From: an uncultured Actinomycetes bacterium
Lineage (GTDB): Bacteria; Actinomycetota; Actinomycetes; S36-B12; CAIYMF01
Assembly (NCBI GenBank): GCA_903918645.1
Contig: CAIXFH010000205.1
Coordinates: forward strand, 1 to 39,280
Length of the DNA: 39,280 bases
Reading direction: 5' to 3'
Shown: positions 1 through 8,920 of the stretch, piece after piece
Layout of the letters: each line of letters begins with the position of its first letter
How positions within the stretch are numbered: the first letter of the stretch is position 1
Notes under the pieces: generated by a model
Database searches by the model: none
The model's input: only the letters and a program-made list of their open reading frames with translations
Told to the model about the DNA's origin: nothing
Made by a program: the position numbers and the translations under genes

Positions 1-722
1 TGCCAATCGCGCCGCTCACCGAGACCGATCCGTCGTTGACGATGGCTGACGGCTACCTCGTACAGCAGGGCATCGTGCGTCGATACCTCGCCGACGGCGA
101 TCGCATTGTCGGCTACAAACTCGGCCTCACCAGCAAACCGATGCAGCAGATGCTCAAAGTTGACTCCCCCGATTTCGCCCCAGTCATGGCCAGCCACGTG
201 AACGCGGACGGCGCCAAGATCGCGGCTGCTAGCTATATCTCGCCGCGGCTCGAGGCAGAGATTGCGCTAGTTCTTGGAGCCGATCTCGCTGGCCCAGACG
301 TCACCGCGGTCGACGTCATCCATGCGGTTGACGGAGTCGTCGCATCGCTCGAGCTCGTCGACAGCCGTGTGACCGACTGGCGTATCGCTTTACCCGACAC
401 CGTTGCCGACATGGCCAGCAGCGGGGCAATCATCGTGTCCGGCCGTCCCACTCCAATCGCCGACGTTGACCTGCGGCTAATCGGCATGGTGTTCACGTGC
501 GACGGTGAGGTGATCGCAACCGGTGCCGGCGCAGCAGCCCTCGGCGATCCCGCCGCCGCCGTTGCCTGGCTGGTACGCACGCTGCACGGATTCGGCGAAT
601 CACTCACTGCCGGATCCATCATCATGACCGGCGCCCTACATGCCGCAGTACCCATCACCGCTGGCCAAACTTACCGAGCCGAGTTTGACCGGCTCGGTTC
701 GGTCACGGCCCGGATTGTCTGA
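1..722 (+). CDS. dmpE: 2-hydroxypenta-2,4-dienoate hydratase (5'-truncated by window edge)
   Basis: Hydrates 2-hydroxypenta-2,4-dienoate to 4-hydroxy-2-oxovalerate in the lower meta-cleavage pathway (DmpE/MhpD/XylJ family, cytoplasmic). The frame is open to the left edge: codons from base 3 read [11 protein letters not shown] before the TTG at 36 and ATG at 42. That matches the internal conserved segment of this family, so the true start lies outside the window. Family features seen include [15 protein letters not shown], the acidic EAEIA segment, [16 protein letters not shown] and the GAGAAALG loop. It is closer to DmpE (LTSK...PDF, SR..DW) than to the decarboxylase DmpH, which is encoded separately at 2687. 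The stop at 720-722 is 10 bases before the next start, so it is co-transcribed with the pathway genes downstream. Confidence 0.88.
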   Translation, partial: PIAPLTETDPSLTMADGYLVQQGIVRRYLADGDRIVGYKLGLTSKPMQQMLKVDSPDFAPVMASHVNADGAKIAAASYISPRLEAEIALVLGADLAGPDVTAVDVIHAVDGVVASLELVDSRVTDWRIALPDTVADMASSGAIIVSGRPTPIADVDLRLIGMVFTCDGEVIATGAGAAALGDPAAAVAWLVRTLHGFGESLTAGSIIMTGALHAAVPITAGQTYRAEFDRLGSVTARIV

Positions 723-732
723 GAGGAATCCC

Positions 733-1638
733 GTGGCACTCCCCGTTGCGATTATCGGTTCGGGCAATATCGGCACCGACTTGATGTACAAACTCGAACG
801 GTCCGAACACCTTGATCTCGTAGCTATGATCGGAATCGATGCTGCCAGCGACGGCCTCACCCGAGCCCGAGAGCGTGGCTACCTTGCTCCAGCCAACGGC
901 ATTGAGTGGGTTCAGCAAAACCCCGCCGCCGTTCGCCTTGTGTTCGATGCCACCAGCGCATACGTCCACGTTCGTCACGCGAAAATCCTTGCTGAGCTAG
1001 GGATCACAGCTGTCGATCTCACGCCGGCAGCCCGCGGCCCGAAGGTGATCCCGTCAGTGAACCTTCGCGAGCATCTGGATGCGCCTAACGTGAATATGGT
1101 CACGTGCGGAGGCCAGGCCACCACACCGATGGTCGCTGCCGTCAGCCGCGTCACACGCGTGCCATATGCCGAGATGGTGTCCACGGTTTCGTCGAAATCT
1201 GCCGGCCCCGGAACCCGTCAGAACATCGACGAGTTCACCCGCACCACCGCTCGCGCACTAGAGGAAATCGGGGGGGCAGAGATCGGCAAGGCCATTATCA
1301 TCCTCAATCCGGCCGAACCCCCGATCCTCATGCGCAACACCGTCTATTGCGGACTACCCGAGGGAACCGACCACGACGCAGTACTCGCCTCAGTGGTCTC
1401 CATGGTGGCCGATGTTGCGAAGTACGTGCCCGGATATCGACTCAAGCAACCGCCCGTCATCGAAGAGGGGCCGTACAACACACCAGGCGGAGTAGTCCCC
1501 CACCGCGTCGTCGTACTCCTCGAAGTAGAAGGCGCAGGCGACTATCTGCCGACCTACGCCGGCAACCTAGACATCATGACCGCCGCCGCCGTTCAGGTCG
1601 GCGAAGCAATCGCTGCACATCACGAGGTGACCACATGA
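733..1638 (+). CDS. dmpF: Acetaldehyde dehydrogenase (acylating)
   Basis: Converts acetaldehyde, CoA and NAD+ to acetyl-CoA and NADH; family DmpF/MhpF/BphJ, about 301 residues as usual. The start is GTG at 733, preceded by a GAGAGGA ribosome-binding site at 721-727. The open frame upstream of it is only a shadow of the hydratase gene. The protein opens with a Rossmann loop ([11 protein letters not shown], residues 7-17) and carries the catalytic cysteine in MVTCGGQA (C125). In this family the enzyme forms a channelled complex with the aldolase encoded next. The two genes overlap by 4 bases (ATGA at 1635-1638), consistent with coupled translation. The HsaG paralogue of steroid degradation is very similar, but the decarboxylase and tautomerase downstream point to catechol meta-cleavage. 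Confidence 0.93.
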   Translation: MALPVAIIGSGNIGTDLMYKLERSEHLDLVAMIGIDAASDGLTRARERGYLAPANGIEWVQQNPAAVRLVFDATSAYVHVRHAKILAELGITAVDLTPAARGPKVIPSVNLREHLDAPNVNMVTCGGQATTPMVAAVSRVTRVPYAEMVSTVSSKSAGPGTRQNIDEFTRTTARALEEIGGAEIGKAIIILNPAEPPILMRNTVYCGLPEGTDHDAVLASVVSMVADVAKYVPGYRLKQPPVIEEGPYNTPGGVVPHRVVVLLEVEGAGDYLPTYAGNLDIMTAAAVQVGEAIAAHHEVTT

Positions 1639-2690
1639 CCGCTCCCAGCATCGACGCCACGCCAGTCAAGCGAGACTTCAGACTCATCGACTCGACTCTT
1701 CGCGATGGGTCGCACGCCATCTCGCACCAGTACACGGTCGATCAGGTCACACGCATCGTGCGTGGCCTCGATGCCGCCGGTATCCAGGTGATCGAGATAG
1801 CACACGGTGACGGCCTTGGTGGCTCGTCGTTTAACTATGGCTTCAGCGCCGTCGACGAGATGGAATTGGTGGCCGCCGCCGTCGACGCAGCCACACAGGC
1901 CCAAATCGCCTGCCTGCTTCTGCCCGGCATCGCCACAGTGGACGACCTCAAGCGGGTCCGCGACATTGGTGTGAGCGTGGCTCGCATTGCGGTGCACTGC
2001 ACCGAAGCCGACATCACCGAACAGCACATCAGAATCGCGAAAGACCTTGGCATGGAGGCCATCGGTTTCCTCATGATGTCGCACGTCAGCACCCCTGACG
2101 AACTACTCGTTCAGGCAAAACTATTGCAGTCATATGGCGCTGACACCGTGTACATCGCCGACTCCGCCGGCGCGATGACCACCAACGAAGTTCGTGCCAG
2201 GGTCGCCACCCTTGTCGGCGGGTTAGATGTTCCTCTTGGCGTGCACGCGCACCAGAATCTCTCGCTAGCAGTCGCCAACTCAATCGCGGCATACGAGGAG
2301 GGCGCGCGCAACCTCGACGGTACTAGCGCTGGTTTGGGTGCTGGCGCAGGAAACTGTCCCACAGAGATCCTCGCCGCCGTGTGTGACAAGCAGGGCATCG
2401 TCTCGGGCGTCGACACCCTCATGCTCCTCGACGTGGCAGAGGACGTCGTGCGCCCGATCATGCCTCGACAACAGGTCGTAGACCGCGCCGGATTATTGCT
2501 CGGCTACGCGGGGGTTTACGGATCTTTTCTGCTGCACGCGCAGCGAGCGGCCGAACGCTACGGCGTTTCGCAGGCGAAAATCTTGCTCGAGCTCGGTGCC
2601 CGCAAAGTCGTTGGCGGACAAGAGGACATGATCATCGACGTCGCTGTCGAGTTGGCCCGTAAGCACGCCGAGGCAGAGGGAACCACATGA
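1635..2690 (+). CDS. dmpG: 4-hydroxy-2-oxovalerate aldolase
   Basis: A divalent-metal class II aldolase that splits 4-hydroxy-2-oxovalerate into pyruvate and acetaldehyde, handing acetaldehyde to the preceding dehydrogenase (DmpG/MhpE/BphI). The start ATG at 1635 overlaps the previous stop. The much longer open frame reaching back to 1104 is not coding before this ATG: its translation there is an Arg/His-rich shadow. Visible family signatures are the N-terminal [12 protein letters not shown] (catalytic Arg and metal-binding Asp), a central DSAGAM segment and the metal-binding [11 protein letters not shown]. The length is 351 residues, normal for the family. It overlaps the next gene by 4 bases (ATGA at 2687). 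Confidence 0.93.
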   Translation: MTAPSIDATPVKRDFRLIDSTLRDGSHAISHQYTVDQVTRIVRGLDAAGIQVIEIAHGDGLGGSSFNYGFSAVDEMELVAAAVDAATQAQIACLLLPGIATVDDLKRVRDIGVSVARIAVHCTEADITEQHIRIAKDLGMEAIGFLMMSHVSTPDELLVQAKLLQSYGADTVYIADSAGAMTTNEVRARVATLVGGLDVPLGVHAHQNLSLAVANSIAAYEEGARNLDGTSAGLGAGAGNCPTEILAAVCDKQGIVSGVDTLMLLDVAEDVVRPIMPRQQVVDRAGLLLGYAGVYGSFLLHAQRAAERYGVSQAKILLELGARKVVGGQEDMIIDVAVELARKHAEAEGTT

Positions 2691-3469
2691 GTGACATGCA
2701 TAACCACCCGCACGTTGAGAAGCTGCTTGCCGCCGTCCGCCTCCGCACCGCGACAACCCCGCTCACCGACACCGAGCCCGATCTCGACTTAGCCACTGCG
2801 CTGCTCATCCAAGACGCAGTAGTGGCGGCTCGCGTAGCCGAGGGCGCAACAGTGGTCGGTGCGAAACTCGGGCTAACCAGCGTGGCCAAGCAACGGCAGA
2901 TGAACGTCGACCGCCCGCTCTATGGCTGGCTCACCGATGACATGCAGATCGATGTTGGCCAAGCACTTGATTGCAGCAAGTTCATCCAGCCGCGTTGCGA
3001 GCCAGAGATCGCGTTTCTACTGGGACGTGACCTCGAAGGCTCTGCCGTCACTGCAGCCCACGTCCTTGCCGCAACCGACGCCGTTTTCGGGGCCGTCGAC
3101 GTCCTGGATTCGCGCTTCGCCGGCTATGCATTCACCCTCGCCGACGTGGCCGCCGACAATGCGTCGTCTGCCGGCTTCATCCTCGGTGGCACAGCGGTGA
3201 GCCCCGAAGGCATCGACCTTCGACTCACTGGCTGCGTCTTCGAGAAGAACGGCGAACTCGTAGCAACCGCTGCGGGCGCCGCCGTTCTCGGACACCCAGC
3301 GGCCTCTGTTGCCTGGCTTGTCCGTGAACTCGCTACCCGCGGACGCGGGCTCAAGGCCGGGCAGATCGTAATGTCCGGCGCACTCACCGAGGCGATCTCG
3401 GTCGCGCCAGGCGACACTATCGTCGCCAGATTCGATCGACTCGGTACCGTTGAAATCGCTTGTCGCTGA
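2687..3469 (+). CDS. dmpH: 4-oxalocrotonate (2-oxohex-3-enedioate) decarboxylase
   Basis: Mg2+-dependent decarboxylase making 2-hydroxypenta-2,4-dienoate from 4-oxalocrotonate; it is a homologue of the hydratase at the left edge. Assigned to the decarboxylase branch (DmpH/XylI) because of PLYGWLTD, DCSKFIQPRCEPEIAF, a VLDSRFAGYAFTL segment and VADNASSAGFILGG, which follow DmpH more closely than DmpE. The metal-ligand region EPEIAF and the GAAVLGHP loop are intact. In Pseudomonas this enzyme forms a complex with the hydratase, and both proteins are encoded here. The start ATG overlaps the aldolase stop. 260 residues, usual length. The hydratase/decarboxylase split rests on remembered family motifs and would benefit from an alignment. 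Confidence 0.85.
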   Translation: MSDMHNHPHVEKLLAAVRLRTATTPLTDTEPDLDLATALLIQDAVVAARVAEGATVVGAKLGLTSVAKQRQMNVDRPLYGWLTDDMQIDVGQALDCSKFIQPRCEPEIAFLLGRDLEGSAVTAAHVLAATDAVFGAVDVLDSRFAGYAFTLADVAADNASSAGFILGGTAVSPEGIDLRLTGCVFEKNGELVATAAGAAVLGHPAASVAWLVRELATRGRGLKAGQIVMSGALTEAISVAPGDTIVARFDRLGTVEIACR

Positions 3470-3480
3470 GAGGAATTGCT

Positions 3481-3696
3481 ATGCCCCTAGTTCAGGTCAC
3501 GATGGTGGAAGGCCGCACTGTCCAGCAAAAGCACGCCTTGATCGCTGCTCTCACACAGGCGGTTGTCGACTCAGTGGGTTCACCCGCAGACCGAGTGCGC
3601 GTAGCGATATACGAAGTCTCGGCCGACGACTGGGGAGTTGGCGGGCTCGCCTACTCAGTCGCGCGAGCGCCTAAGCCGGAAGGGAGCAGTTCATGA
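3481..3696 (+). CDS. dmpI: 4-oxalocrotonate tautomerase
   Basis: Isomerises 2-hydroxymuconate to 2-oxohex-3-enedioate between the dehydrogenase and decarboxylase steps. The ATG at 3481 is chosen because the next residue is proline, which becomes the N-terminal catalytic Pro1 after Met removal; an upstream in-frame GTG-type extension would bury it. A GAGAGGA site at 3470-3476 precedes it. Numbering from Pro1, the catalytic Arg11 and Arg39 are present, and Trp50 occupies the place of the usual Phe50. At 71 residues it is slightly longer than the classic 62-residue enzyme, with a short Ala/Lys/Ser tail. It overlaps the following dehydrogenase by 4 bases (ATGA at 3693). Confidence 0.92.
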   Translation: MPLVQVTMVEGRTVQQKHALIAALTQAVVDSVGSPADRVRVAIYEVSADDWGVGGLAYSVARAPKPEGSSS

Positions 3697-5174
3697 CCGT
3701 CGCTACACCCGAAGAGCCAATGGCAGTTCGGCACTTCATCGACGGCGCGTTCGTCGACAGCCTCGACGGTAAGACCTTCGATTCAATCTCGCCGATCGAC
3801 AACGCAGTCGTCGCAACAGTGGCCGAAGGATCCAGCGCTGACGCTGATCGCGCTGTCGAGGCGGCCCGTCGTGCCTTCGACGAAGGTCCCTGGCCCAGGA
3901 TGAGTCCGGCTCAGCGTCGCAAGATCATCCATGCTGCGGCCGACAACATTGAGTCTCGTCTCGATCAGCTGGCCGCCTGGGAAACGCGCGATATGGGCAA
4001 GCCGATCGCCGAGTGTCGCAGCAAGGACGTTCCGCGCACCGCGCACAACTTCCGATTCTTCGCCGATTTCGCCGAACAATCACACACCGAGGCATTCCCT
4101 AAGCCGTGGGACAACGTTCTGACCTATACGTTGCGAGATCCAGTTGGCGTCTCGGCGTGCATTTCGCCATGGAACTTCCCGATGATGCTCGAGTCGTGGA
4201 AAGTGGCACCAGCGCTGGCATTTGGTAACACCGTGGTACTCAAGCCCGCAGAGCAATCTCCCGTCACGGCGTCACTTTTGGCGGAGTGCTTCGCCGAGGC
4301 CGGGATGCCCGAGGGTGTCTTTAACGTCGTTCAAGGCTTCGGGCCGGATGCAGCTGGAGAGCGCCTGACCACGCATCCGGGGGTTGATCTGGTCACCTTC
4401 ACCGGCGAGAGCGCTACCGGACGCATCATCATGGGTAACGCGGCCAAGACCCTCAAGCGTGTGTCATTCGAGCTCGGTGGCAAGAGCGCAAGCATCGTGA
4501 TGGCCGACGCCGATATGGACGCCGCGATCAAGGGCACGATCGACGGCATCTTCCGCAATCAAGGCGAGGTGTGCCTAGCCGGTTCACGGCTGCTCGTGCA
4601 TCGATCGGTCTACAACGAATTCCTCGAACGCTACGTCGCAGCCGCTGAAGCTCTTGTCGTCGGCGATCCCCGCGACCTCGCTACCCAGATCGGTCCACTG
4701 GTATCCACCGAGCACCTCGACAAGGTGCTGTCCTACATTGAGATCGGAAAGCGCGAGGGCGGCAAGCTGATGACCGGTGGCTACCGAGTCACCGAGGGCG
4801 CGCTCGCCGCCGGAAACTATGTTGCCCCAACCGTTTTCGCTGATGTCGACAACTCATGGCGCATCGCGCAGGAGGAGATCTTCGGCCCAGTGCAAGTGGT
4901 GATCCCATTCGACACTGTTGACGAGGCGATCGGTCTGGCCAACGCCAACCGCTATGGCCTTGCGGGCATGGTCTGGACCACGAACCTCAACACCGCTCAC
5001 AGGGTCGCTCGCGAGGTCCGCACCGGAACCATGTGGGTCAACTGCTTCTTCGTTCGCGATCTGCGAGCCCCCTTTGGTGGCATGAAGGATTCCGGTATCG
5101 GACGAGAGGGCGGGGCATACTCCGAGGAGTTCTTCACCGAGTCCAAAGCCGTCGTCATTCAGTTCCCGTCGTGA
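3693..5174 (+). CDS. dmpC: 2-hydroxymuconate semialdehyde dehydrogenase
   Basis: NAD+-dependent oxidation of 2-hydroxymuconate semialdehyde to 2-hydroxymuconate, the first step of the dehydrogenative branch. It is a full-length aldehyde dehydrogenase of 493 residues with catalytic Asn161 (SPWNFP), Glu260 (FELGGKS) and Cys294 (GEVCLAGSR). The FGPDAAG...HPGVDLVTFTGE segment resembles DmpC/XylG/AmnC. The closely related 2-aminomuconate semialdehyde dehydrogenases (AmnC) cannot be excluded from sequence alone; the 4-oxalocrotonate tautomerase and decarboxylase alongside fit either a catechol or a 2-aminophenol route. The ATG overlaps the tautomerase stop. A 29-base gap separates it from the Rieske gene. 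Confidence 0.87.
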   Translation: MTVATPEEPMAVRHFIDGAFVDSLDGKTFDSISPIDNAVVATVAEGSSADADRAVEAARRAFDEGPWPRMSPAQRRKIIHAAADNIESRLDQLAAWETRDMGKPIAECRSKDVPRTAHNFRFFADFAEQSHTEAFPKPWDNVLTYTLRDPVGVSACISPWNFPMMLESWKVAPALAFGNTVVLKPAEQSPVTASLLAECFAEAGMPEGVFNVVQGFGPDAAGERLTTHPGVDLVTFTGESATGRIIMGNAAKTLKRVSFELGGKSASIVMADADMDAAIKGTIDGIFRNQGEVCLAGSRLLVHRSVYNEFLERYVAAAEALVVGDPRDLATQIGPLVSTEHLDKVLSYIEIGKREGGKLMTGGYRVTEGALAAGNYVAPTVFADVDNSWRIAQEEIFGPVQVVIPFDTVDEAIGLANANRYGLAGMVWTTNLNTAHRVAREVRTGTMWVNCFFVRDLRAPFGGMKDSGIGREGGAYSEEFFTESKAVVIQFPS

Positions 5175-5203
5175 CCAGGTCTCGCCGTGCGGAGTTGTAG
5201 GCC

Positions 5204-5569
5204 ATGGCCGAGGTAACGACCGCACTTGCTGGCCTCACCGAGCAGCACATGATTCGCCTGTCGGTCACCGGCCGGGATGTACTCGTAGGCTTGATAGCGG
5301 GCCAAGTTGTCGCGTATGAGGATGGCTGCGGACATCGAGGGACATCACTAGCCGAGGGCCTCATTCGCGACTGTATCGTCACCTGCCCGGCACATTTGTG
5401 GCGCTATGACTTACGCACCGGGCATCGACACGATTCACCAGGTGGGTCACTGCCGCGCTTCAACGTGCAGATCGACGGCGACCTGGTCCGCATCGATATG
5501 CCCGATCTCCCACCCGAGAAGTCGCTACGCGAGATTCTGCTCGATCACGCCAAGGAAGGCCACGCATGA
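5204..5569 (+). CDS. Rieske-type [2Fe-2S] ferredoxin
   Basis: A 121-residue soluble Rieske protein, probably an electron carrier to an aromatic oxygenase. The cluster ligands are complete: C42-x-H44 (GCGHRG) and C61-x2-H64 (TCPAHLW), 16 residues apart, followed by the usual GSLPRFNVQIDGDLVRI strand. The size fits ferredoxins of ring-hydroxylating dioxygenases or of multicomponent toluene/isoprene monooxygenases (TmoC type). No oxygenase or reductase subunit lies in the window; these may lie to the left with the missing ring-cleavage gene. The unusual C-terminal tail (SLREILLDHAKEGHA) is acidic and helical. The stop region overlaps the next start by 4 bases (5566-5569), so both belong to the same transcript. 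Confidence 0.87.
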   Translation: MAEVTTALAGLTEQHMIRLSVTGRDVLVGLIAGQVVAYEDGCGHRGTSLAEGLIRDCIVTCPAHLWRYDLRTGHRHDSPGGSLPRFNVQIDGDLVRIDMPDLPPEKSLREILLDHAKEGHA

Positions 5570-6207
5570 CTGCGAATCATGGCGTTGATGTCGTTCTATG
5601 GGACATCGGCCAAGTTGTATATCAGAGCCCTTTCGAGCGCTTCGCCGAACTCGAGAACTTCGCAGGCATGCCAGCAGGCACCTTGCCTCGAGGTCCCTTT
5701 GCCACCGGTGGTGATCCCACGTATGACCTAGTCGATTCGGGTGCGCTCGGTGAACCCGAATACTGGGCGGGTATTGAAGCGATCGCCCGCGAAAGTGTCC
5801 CTGGCCTGCACATCTATGACGCTCTCCGAACTATCGGCTGGGAAGGCCGGGCCAGACCCGTTGTGGTCGAACTCCTTAATGACATTCCTAGCCGCTACCG
5901 ACAGGCGGTGCTCACCAACGACGCCACCAAGTTTCTGGGTGCTGGTTGGCGTGAAACATGGGAACTAGCAGGCTATTTCGAGTCCATCGTCGATTCGCTC
6001 GACATCGGCGTACGCAAACCAGATAGTGCGGCCTATCTGGCCACGGTCGACCTCCTGAACGTTCCGGCTCACCGAGTCCTGTTCATCGACGACCTCACAG
6101 TGAACATCGACGGTGCCCAAGCGGCCGGGCTTCAAGGCTTTCGGTTCGAGACCACAGATGCCGAAGGCTCGGTCGCTGCCCTCCGCGAGCAACTCGGGCT
6201 GGCTTAG
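5566..6207 (+). CDS. HAD-superfamily hydrolase (YihX-like class)
   Basis: A 213-residue haloacid-dehalogenase-fold protein, last gene of the aromatic cluster. Motif I is LWDIGQVV: the nucleophile Asp is present, but the second Asp of the usual DxD is Gly, as in YihX-like phosphatases and epoxide-hydrolase N-domains. Motif II is LTND, motif III is the Lys in RKPDSA, and motif IV is FIDDLTVN. The substrate cannot be told. Phosphatase activity with an altered general acid is one option; dehalogenation is less likely because the C2-type dehalogenase residues are not evident. It overlaps the Rieske gene by 4 bases and ends 5 bases before the stop of the convergent parE gene, leaving no room for a separate terminator. 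Confidence 0.8.
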   Translation: MTANHGVDVVLWDIGQVVYQSPFERFAELENFAGMPAGTLPRGPFATGGDPTYDLVDSGALGEPEYWAGIEAIARESVPGLHIYDALRTIGWEGRARPVVVELLNDIPSRYRQAVLTNDATKFLGAGWRETWELAGYFESIVDSLDIGVRKPDSAAYLATVDLLNVPAHRVLFIDDLTVNIDGAQAAGLQGFRFETTDAEGSVAALREQLGLA

Positions 6208-6212
6208 CGCAC

Positions 6213-8342
6213 TCAGGTGTCGAGTCGAGCGTCTTCCAGCGAGGACGCGCCATCGATGATGAACTCCTTGCGCGGTGCGACATCGTTGCCCATCAGCAAA
6301 TCGAATACTGCAGTGGCTGCGTCGACCTCTGAAACGGTGATGCGGCGAAGTGTGCGAGTACCAGGATTCATGGTGGTCTCGCGAAGTTGCGAGGCGTTCA
6401 TCTCCCCCAGGCCCTTATAGCGCTGCGGCGTTTTGAACGACCTGCCCTTCGCCGTGAGATCGGCGAGCATACGGCGGTATTCGTCCTCTGAGTAGGTGTA
6501 GACGACTTCGTTGGCCTTGGTGCCGGGATTGGTTATCTCAAAGCGGTGAAGAGGCGGGACGGCCGCGTACACGCGTCCTGCCTCCAAGAGCGGATACATG
6601 TACCTATGGACCAACGTGAGCAACAGACAGCGAATGTGAGCACCGTCAACATCGGCATCTGACATCAAAACAATTTTGCCGTACCGCACCTGGTCGAGGT
6701 CGAAGCTGCGTCCCGACCCAGCGCCCACCACTTGGATGATCGCGGCACATTCGGTGTTCTTGAGCATGTCGGCCACGGTGGCCTTCTGCGTATTGAGGAT
6801 CTTGCCGCGGATGGGCAGCAGCGCTTGAAACTCAGCGTCGCGCGCGAACTTTGCAGTACCCAGCGCACTGTCGCCCTCAACGATGAAGATCTCGCTGCGT
6901 TCGACGTCGTCGTTACGACAGTCGACCAACTTGGCCGGCAGCGCTGACGATTCGAGCGCGCTCTTGCGACGCTGGACATCGCGATGGGTTCGCGCGGCAA
7001 CACGTGCCCGAGATGCATTGGCGATCTTGTCGAGTACGGCCTTGGTGGCAGTCTTGTCGCCGCGCGGTGGTGAAGTGAACCACTTGGCGAGTTCACGAGA
7101 GACGACGTTGGTGACGATCCGGGTCGCCGCTGGAGTCCCTAATACCTCCTTGGTCTGTCCTTCGAACTGCGGTTCAGCAAGGCGCACGGTGACTATCGCG
7201 GTGAGGCCTTCGGCGATGTCGTCCTTGGTGACGGCGTCTTCACTGGCTCGTAATGCCTTCTGGGCGCGAAGTTGATCGTTGATGGTCTTGGTCAGCGCTC
7301 GCTCGAAGCCGGCGAGATGAGTGCCACCCTTGGGCGTGGAGATGATGTTGACGAATGAGCGCACATCGCTCTCGTACCCGGCCCCCCAGCGCAGTGCGAT
7401 GTCGACCCCGAGTTCGCGCTCGACGTCTTGGCTGCTCATGTGGCCTTTACCGTCGAGCACCGGAACTGTCTCGGTGAAATGACCGCTGCCCGCTAGCCGC
7501 AAAACACTGGTGACTGGCTCGTCCTGGCTGAGGTAGTCCACGAATTCGGTCAGCCCACCCTTGAAGCAGTAAGACTGCTCGGCGGGTTCGACATCGCGCA
7601 GGTCGCGGATCAAGATCGTGAGCCCTGGCACTAGGAACGCGGTCTGCCGCGCCCGCGCGTGCAACGCTGGCACGTCGAACTCGGCGTCCTTGGTGAAGAT
7701 CTGCCGATCCGACCAGTAGCGCACTCGCGTACCGGTCTGACCCTTCTTCGCGCGGCCCGAAATCACCAGACCGCTCTTCTTGCTGAACTCAGCATCGGGC
7801 CCATCACCGGTGAAGACACCCGGAATACCGCGACGGAAAGACATCGTGTGAATCTTGCTCTCGCGATCGACCTCGATATCGAGTCGCTCGGACAGCGCAT
7901 TGACCACTGAGGCCCCCACGCCGTGTAGCCCACCCGAAGCCGTGTAGGAGCCACCGCCGAACTTCCCACCCGCATGCAACTTGGTCATCACCACCTCGAC
8001 CCCGGTGAGCTTCGTCTTGGGTTCAATGTCTACGGGGATCCCTCGACCATCGTCGAGAACCTCAACTGAACTATCGGGATGCAGCACCACCTCGATGCGG
8101 TGCGCATGCCCAGCCAGAGCTTCGTCGACAGAGTTATCGATGATCTCCCAGAGGCAGTGCATCAACCCGCGGCCGTCAGTGGAGCCGATGTACATGCCGG
8201 GCCGCTTACGGACAGCGTCGAGACCCTCGAGCACCGAGAGGTGCTTGGCCGAATAGCCCCCGGTGGTAGGCGTGCGTCCGGTGCCGCCCTTGGCTGATCC
8301 ACCGTTGGCCGACGTCGACGATGCGGCGGATTCGGCGGTCAT
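6213..8342 (-). CDS. parE: DNA topoisomerase IV subunit B (GyrB/ParE-type)
   Basis: ATPase subunit of a type IIA topoisomerase, 709 residues from ATG 8342. The order is a low-complexity Ser/Gly/Thr N-tail, then the GHKL ATPase domain (DNSVDEALAGHA, DDGRGIP, GGLHGVGASVVNALS), a transducer domain, and the TOPRIM domain with EGDSA and DADVDGAHI. The C-terminal RYKGLGEMN motif is also present. The short length without a GyrB insertion and the neighbouring zinc-finger gene fit the second actinomycete B subunit (ParE) rather than GyrB; the partner parC is not in the window. A GTG at 8354 is an alternative start, but a GGAG at about 11 bases spacing favours the ATG. Confidence 0.87.
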   Translation of the reverse strand: MTAESAASSTSANGGSAKGGTGRTPTTGGYSAKHLSVLEGLDAVRKRPGMYIGSTDGRGLMHCLWEIIDNSVDEALAGHAHRIEVVLHPDSSVEVLDDGRGIPVDIEPKTKLTGVEVVMTKLHAGGKFGGGSYTASGGLHGVGASVVNALSERLDIEVDRESKIHTMSFRRGIPGVFTGDGPDAEFSKKSGLVISGRAKKGQTGTRVRYWSDRQIFTKDAEFDVPALHARARQTAFLVPGLTILIRDLRDVEPAEQSYCFKGGLTEFVDYLSQDEPVTSVLRLAGSGHFTETVPVLDGKGHMSSQDVERELGVDIALRWGAGYESDVRSFVNIISTPKGGTHLAGFERALTKTINDQLRAQKALRASEDAVTKDDIAEGLTAIVTVRLAEPQFEGQTKEVLGTPAATRIVTNVVSRELAKWFTSPPRGDKTATKAVLDKIANASRARVAARTHRDVQRRKSALESSALPAKLVDCRNDDVERSEIFIVEGDSALGTAKFARDAEFQALLPIRGKILNTQKATVADMLKNTECAAIIQVVGAGSGRSFDLDQVRYGKIVLMSDADVDGAHIRCLLLTLVHRYMYPLLEAGRVYAAVPPLHRFEITNPGTKANEVVYTYSEDEYRRMLADLTAKGRSFKTPQRYKGLGEMNASQLRETTMNPGTRTLRRITVSEVDAATAVFDLLMGNDVAPRKEFIIDGASSLEDARLDT

Positions 8343-8631
8343 GGTGGGGCACACTCCGAAGCATTCACAGACGACAAGGCTGACTTTGCCAATGTAGTCG
8401 CCTCGGTCTTGCCCCTCTCACGAGACTCGCCGCGGCAGGCAGAATAGCCACCCTCCGTGCAGACGGCGTCTGGACTCATTAGGGTTACATCCACAACGGG
8501 CAGCGCGGCTCGTTGGTTAAACCGGGTGATCCACGTCACGATCGGCCTACTCGGACAGCAACACCGGAACAAGCGGCCAGCCTCAGACGTTGGACCGTGC
8601 GAGTATGAATTTAGACAGGAGGTACCGCAGG
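8343..8631. other. Divergent intergenic region parE / zinc-finger gene
   Basis: This 289-base gap must hold the promoters for both divergent genes. A strong AGGAGG ribosome-binding site lies at 8617-8622, nine bases before the ATG at 8632. A short palindrome (GGTTAAACC, 8515-8523) is the only compact symmetry noticed. No convincing -35/-10 pair or additional gene was found. Confidence 0.5.
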
Positions 8632-8859
8632 ATGACCCCCACCCTGAGCCTGACCACACCACTGACCGCGCTCGATCGATGCGATCGCTGTGGCGCGCAG
8701 GCCTATGTCCGAGTGACTCTCACGGCCGGCGGTGACCTTCTCTTCTGTGGGCACCACTTCCGCGAGCATGAAGCGCGGCTCCGTCCCTTGGCGCTCGAGG
8801 TCCTCGACCAGACTGCCCAGCTCACCGAGTCAGCCGTCATCCCAGTCGACGACATTTAG
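8632..8859 (+). CDS. Small zinc-finger protein, DUF7455-like
   Basis: A 75-residue protein of unknown function. The start ATG 8632 follows a near-perfect AGGAGG. It carries CDRC (C17, C20) and, after a short beta stretch, FCGHHFREHE (C39, H41, H42, H46), a likely single zinc site. This C-x2-C...C-x-H-H layout is what I recall of the small actinomycete family DUF7455, commonly found near sigA/parE-type genes. The rest (RPLALEVLDQTAQL) looks like one helix with an acidic tail. It is divergent from parE and convergent with the GGDEF gene. A regulatory or topoisomerase-linked role is only a guess from neighbourhood. Confidence 0.82.
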   Translation: MTPTLSLTTPLTALDRCDRCGAQAYVRVTLTAGGDLLFCGHHFREHEARLRPLALEVLDQTAQLTESAVIPVDDI

Positions 8860-8920
8860 GCCGCTCGTACTATCTGTCGCCTCCTCCAGGCAACCATCAA
8901 GCACCACCGGTCAAGCCGCC

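Noticed and set aside
1104-1634. Possible N-terminal extension of the aldolase
   Set aside because: It is Arg/His-rich and overlaps the acetaldehyde dehydrogenase in another frame; the real start is ATG 1635 at the ATGA overlap.
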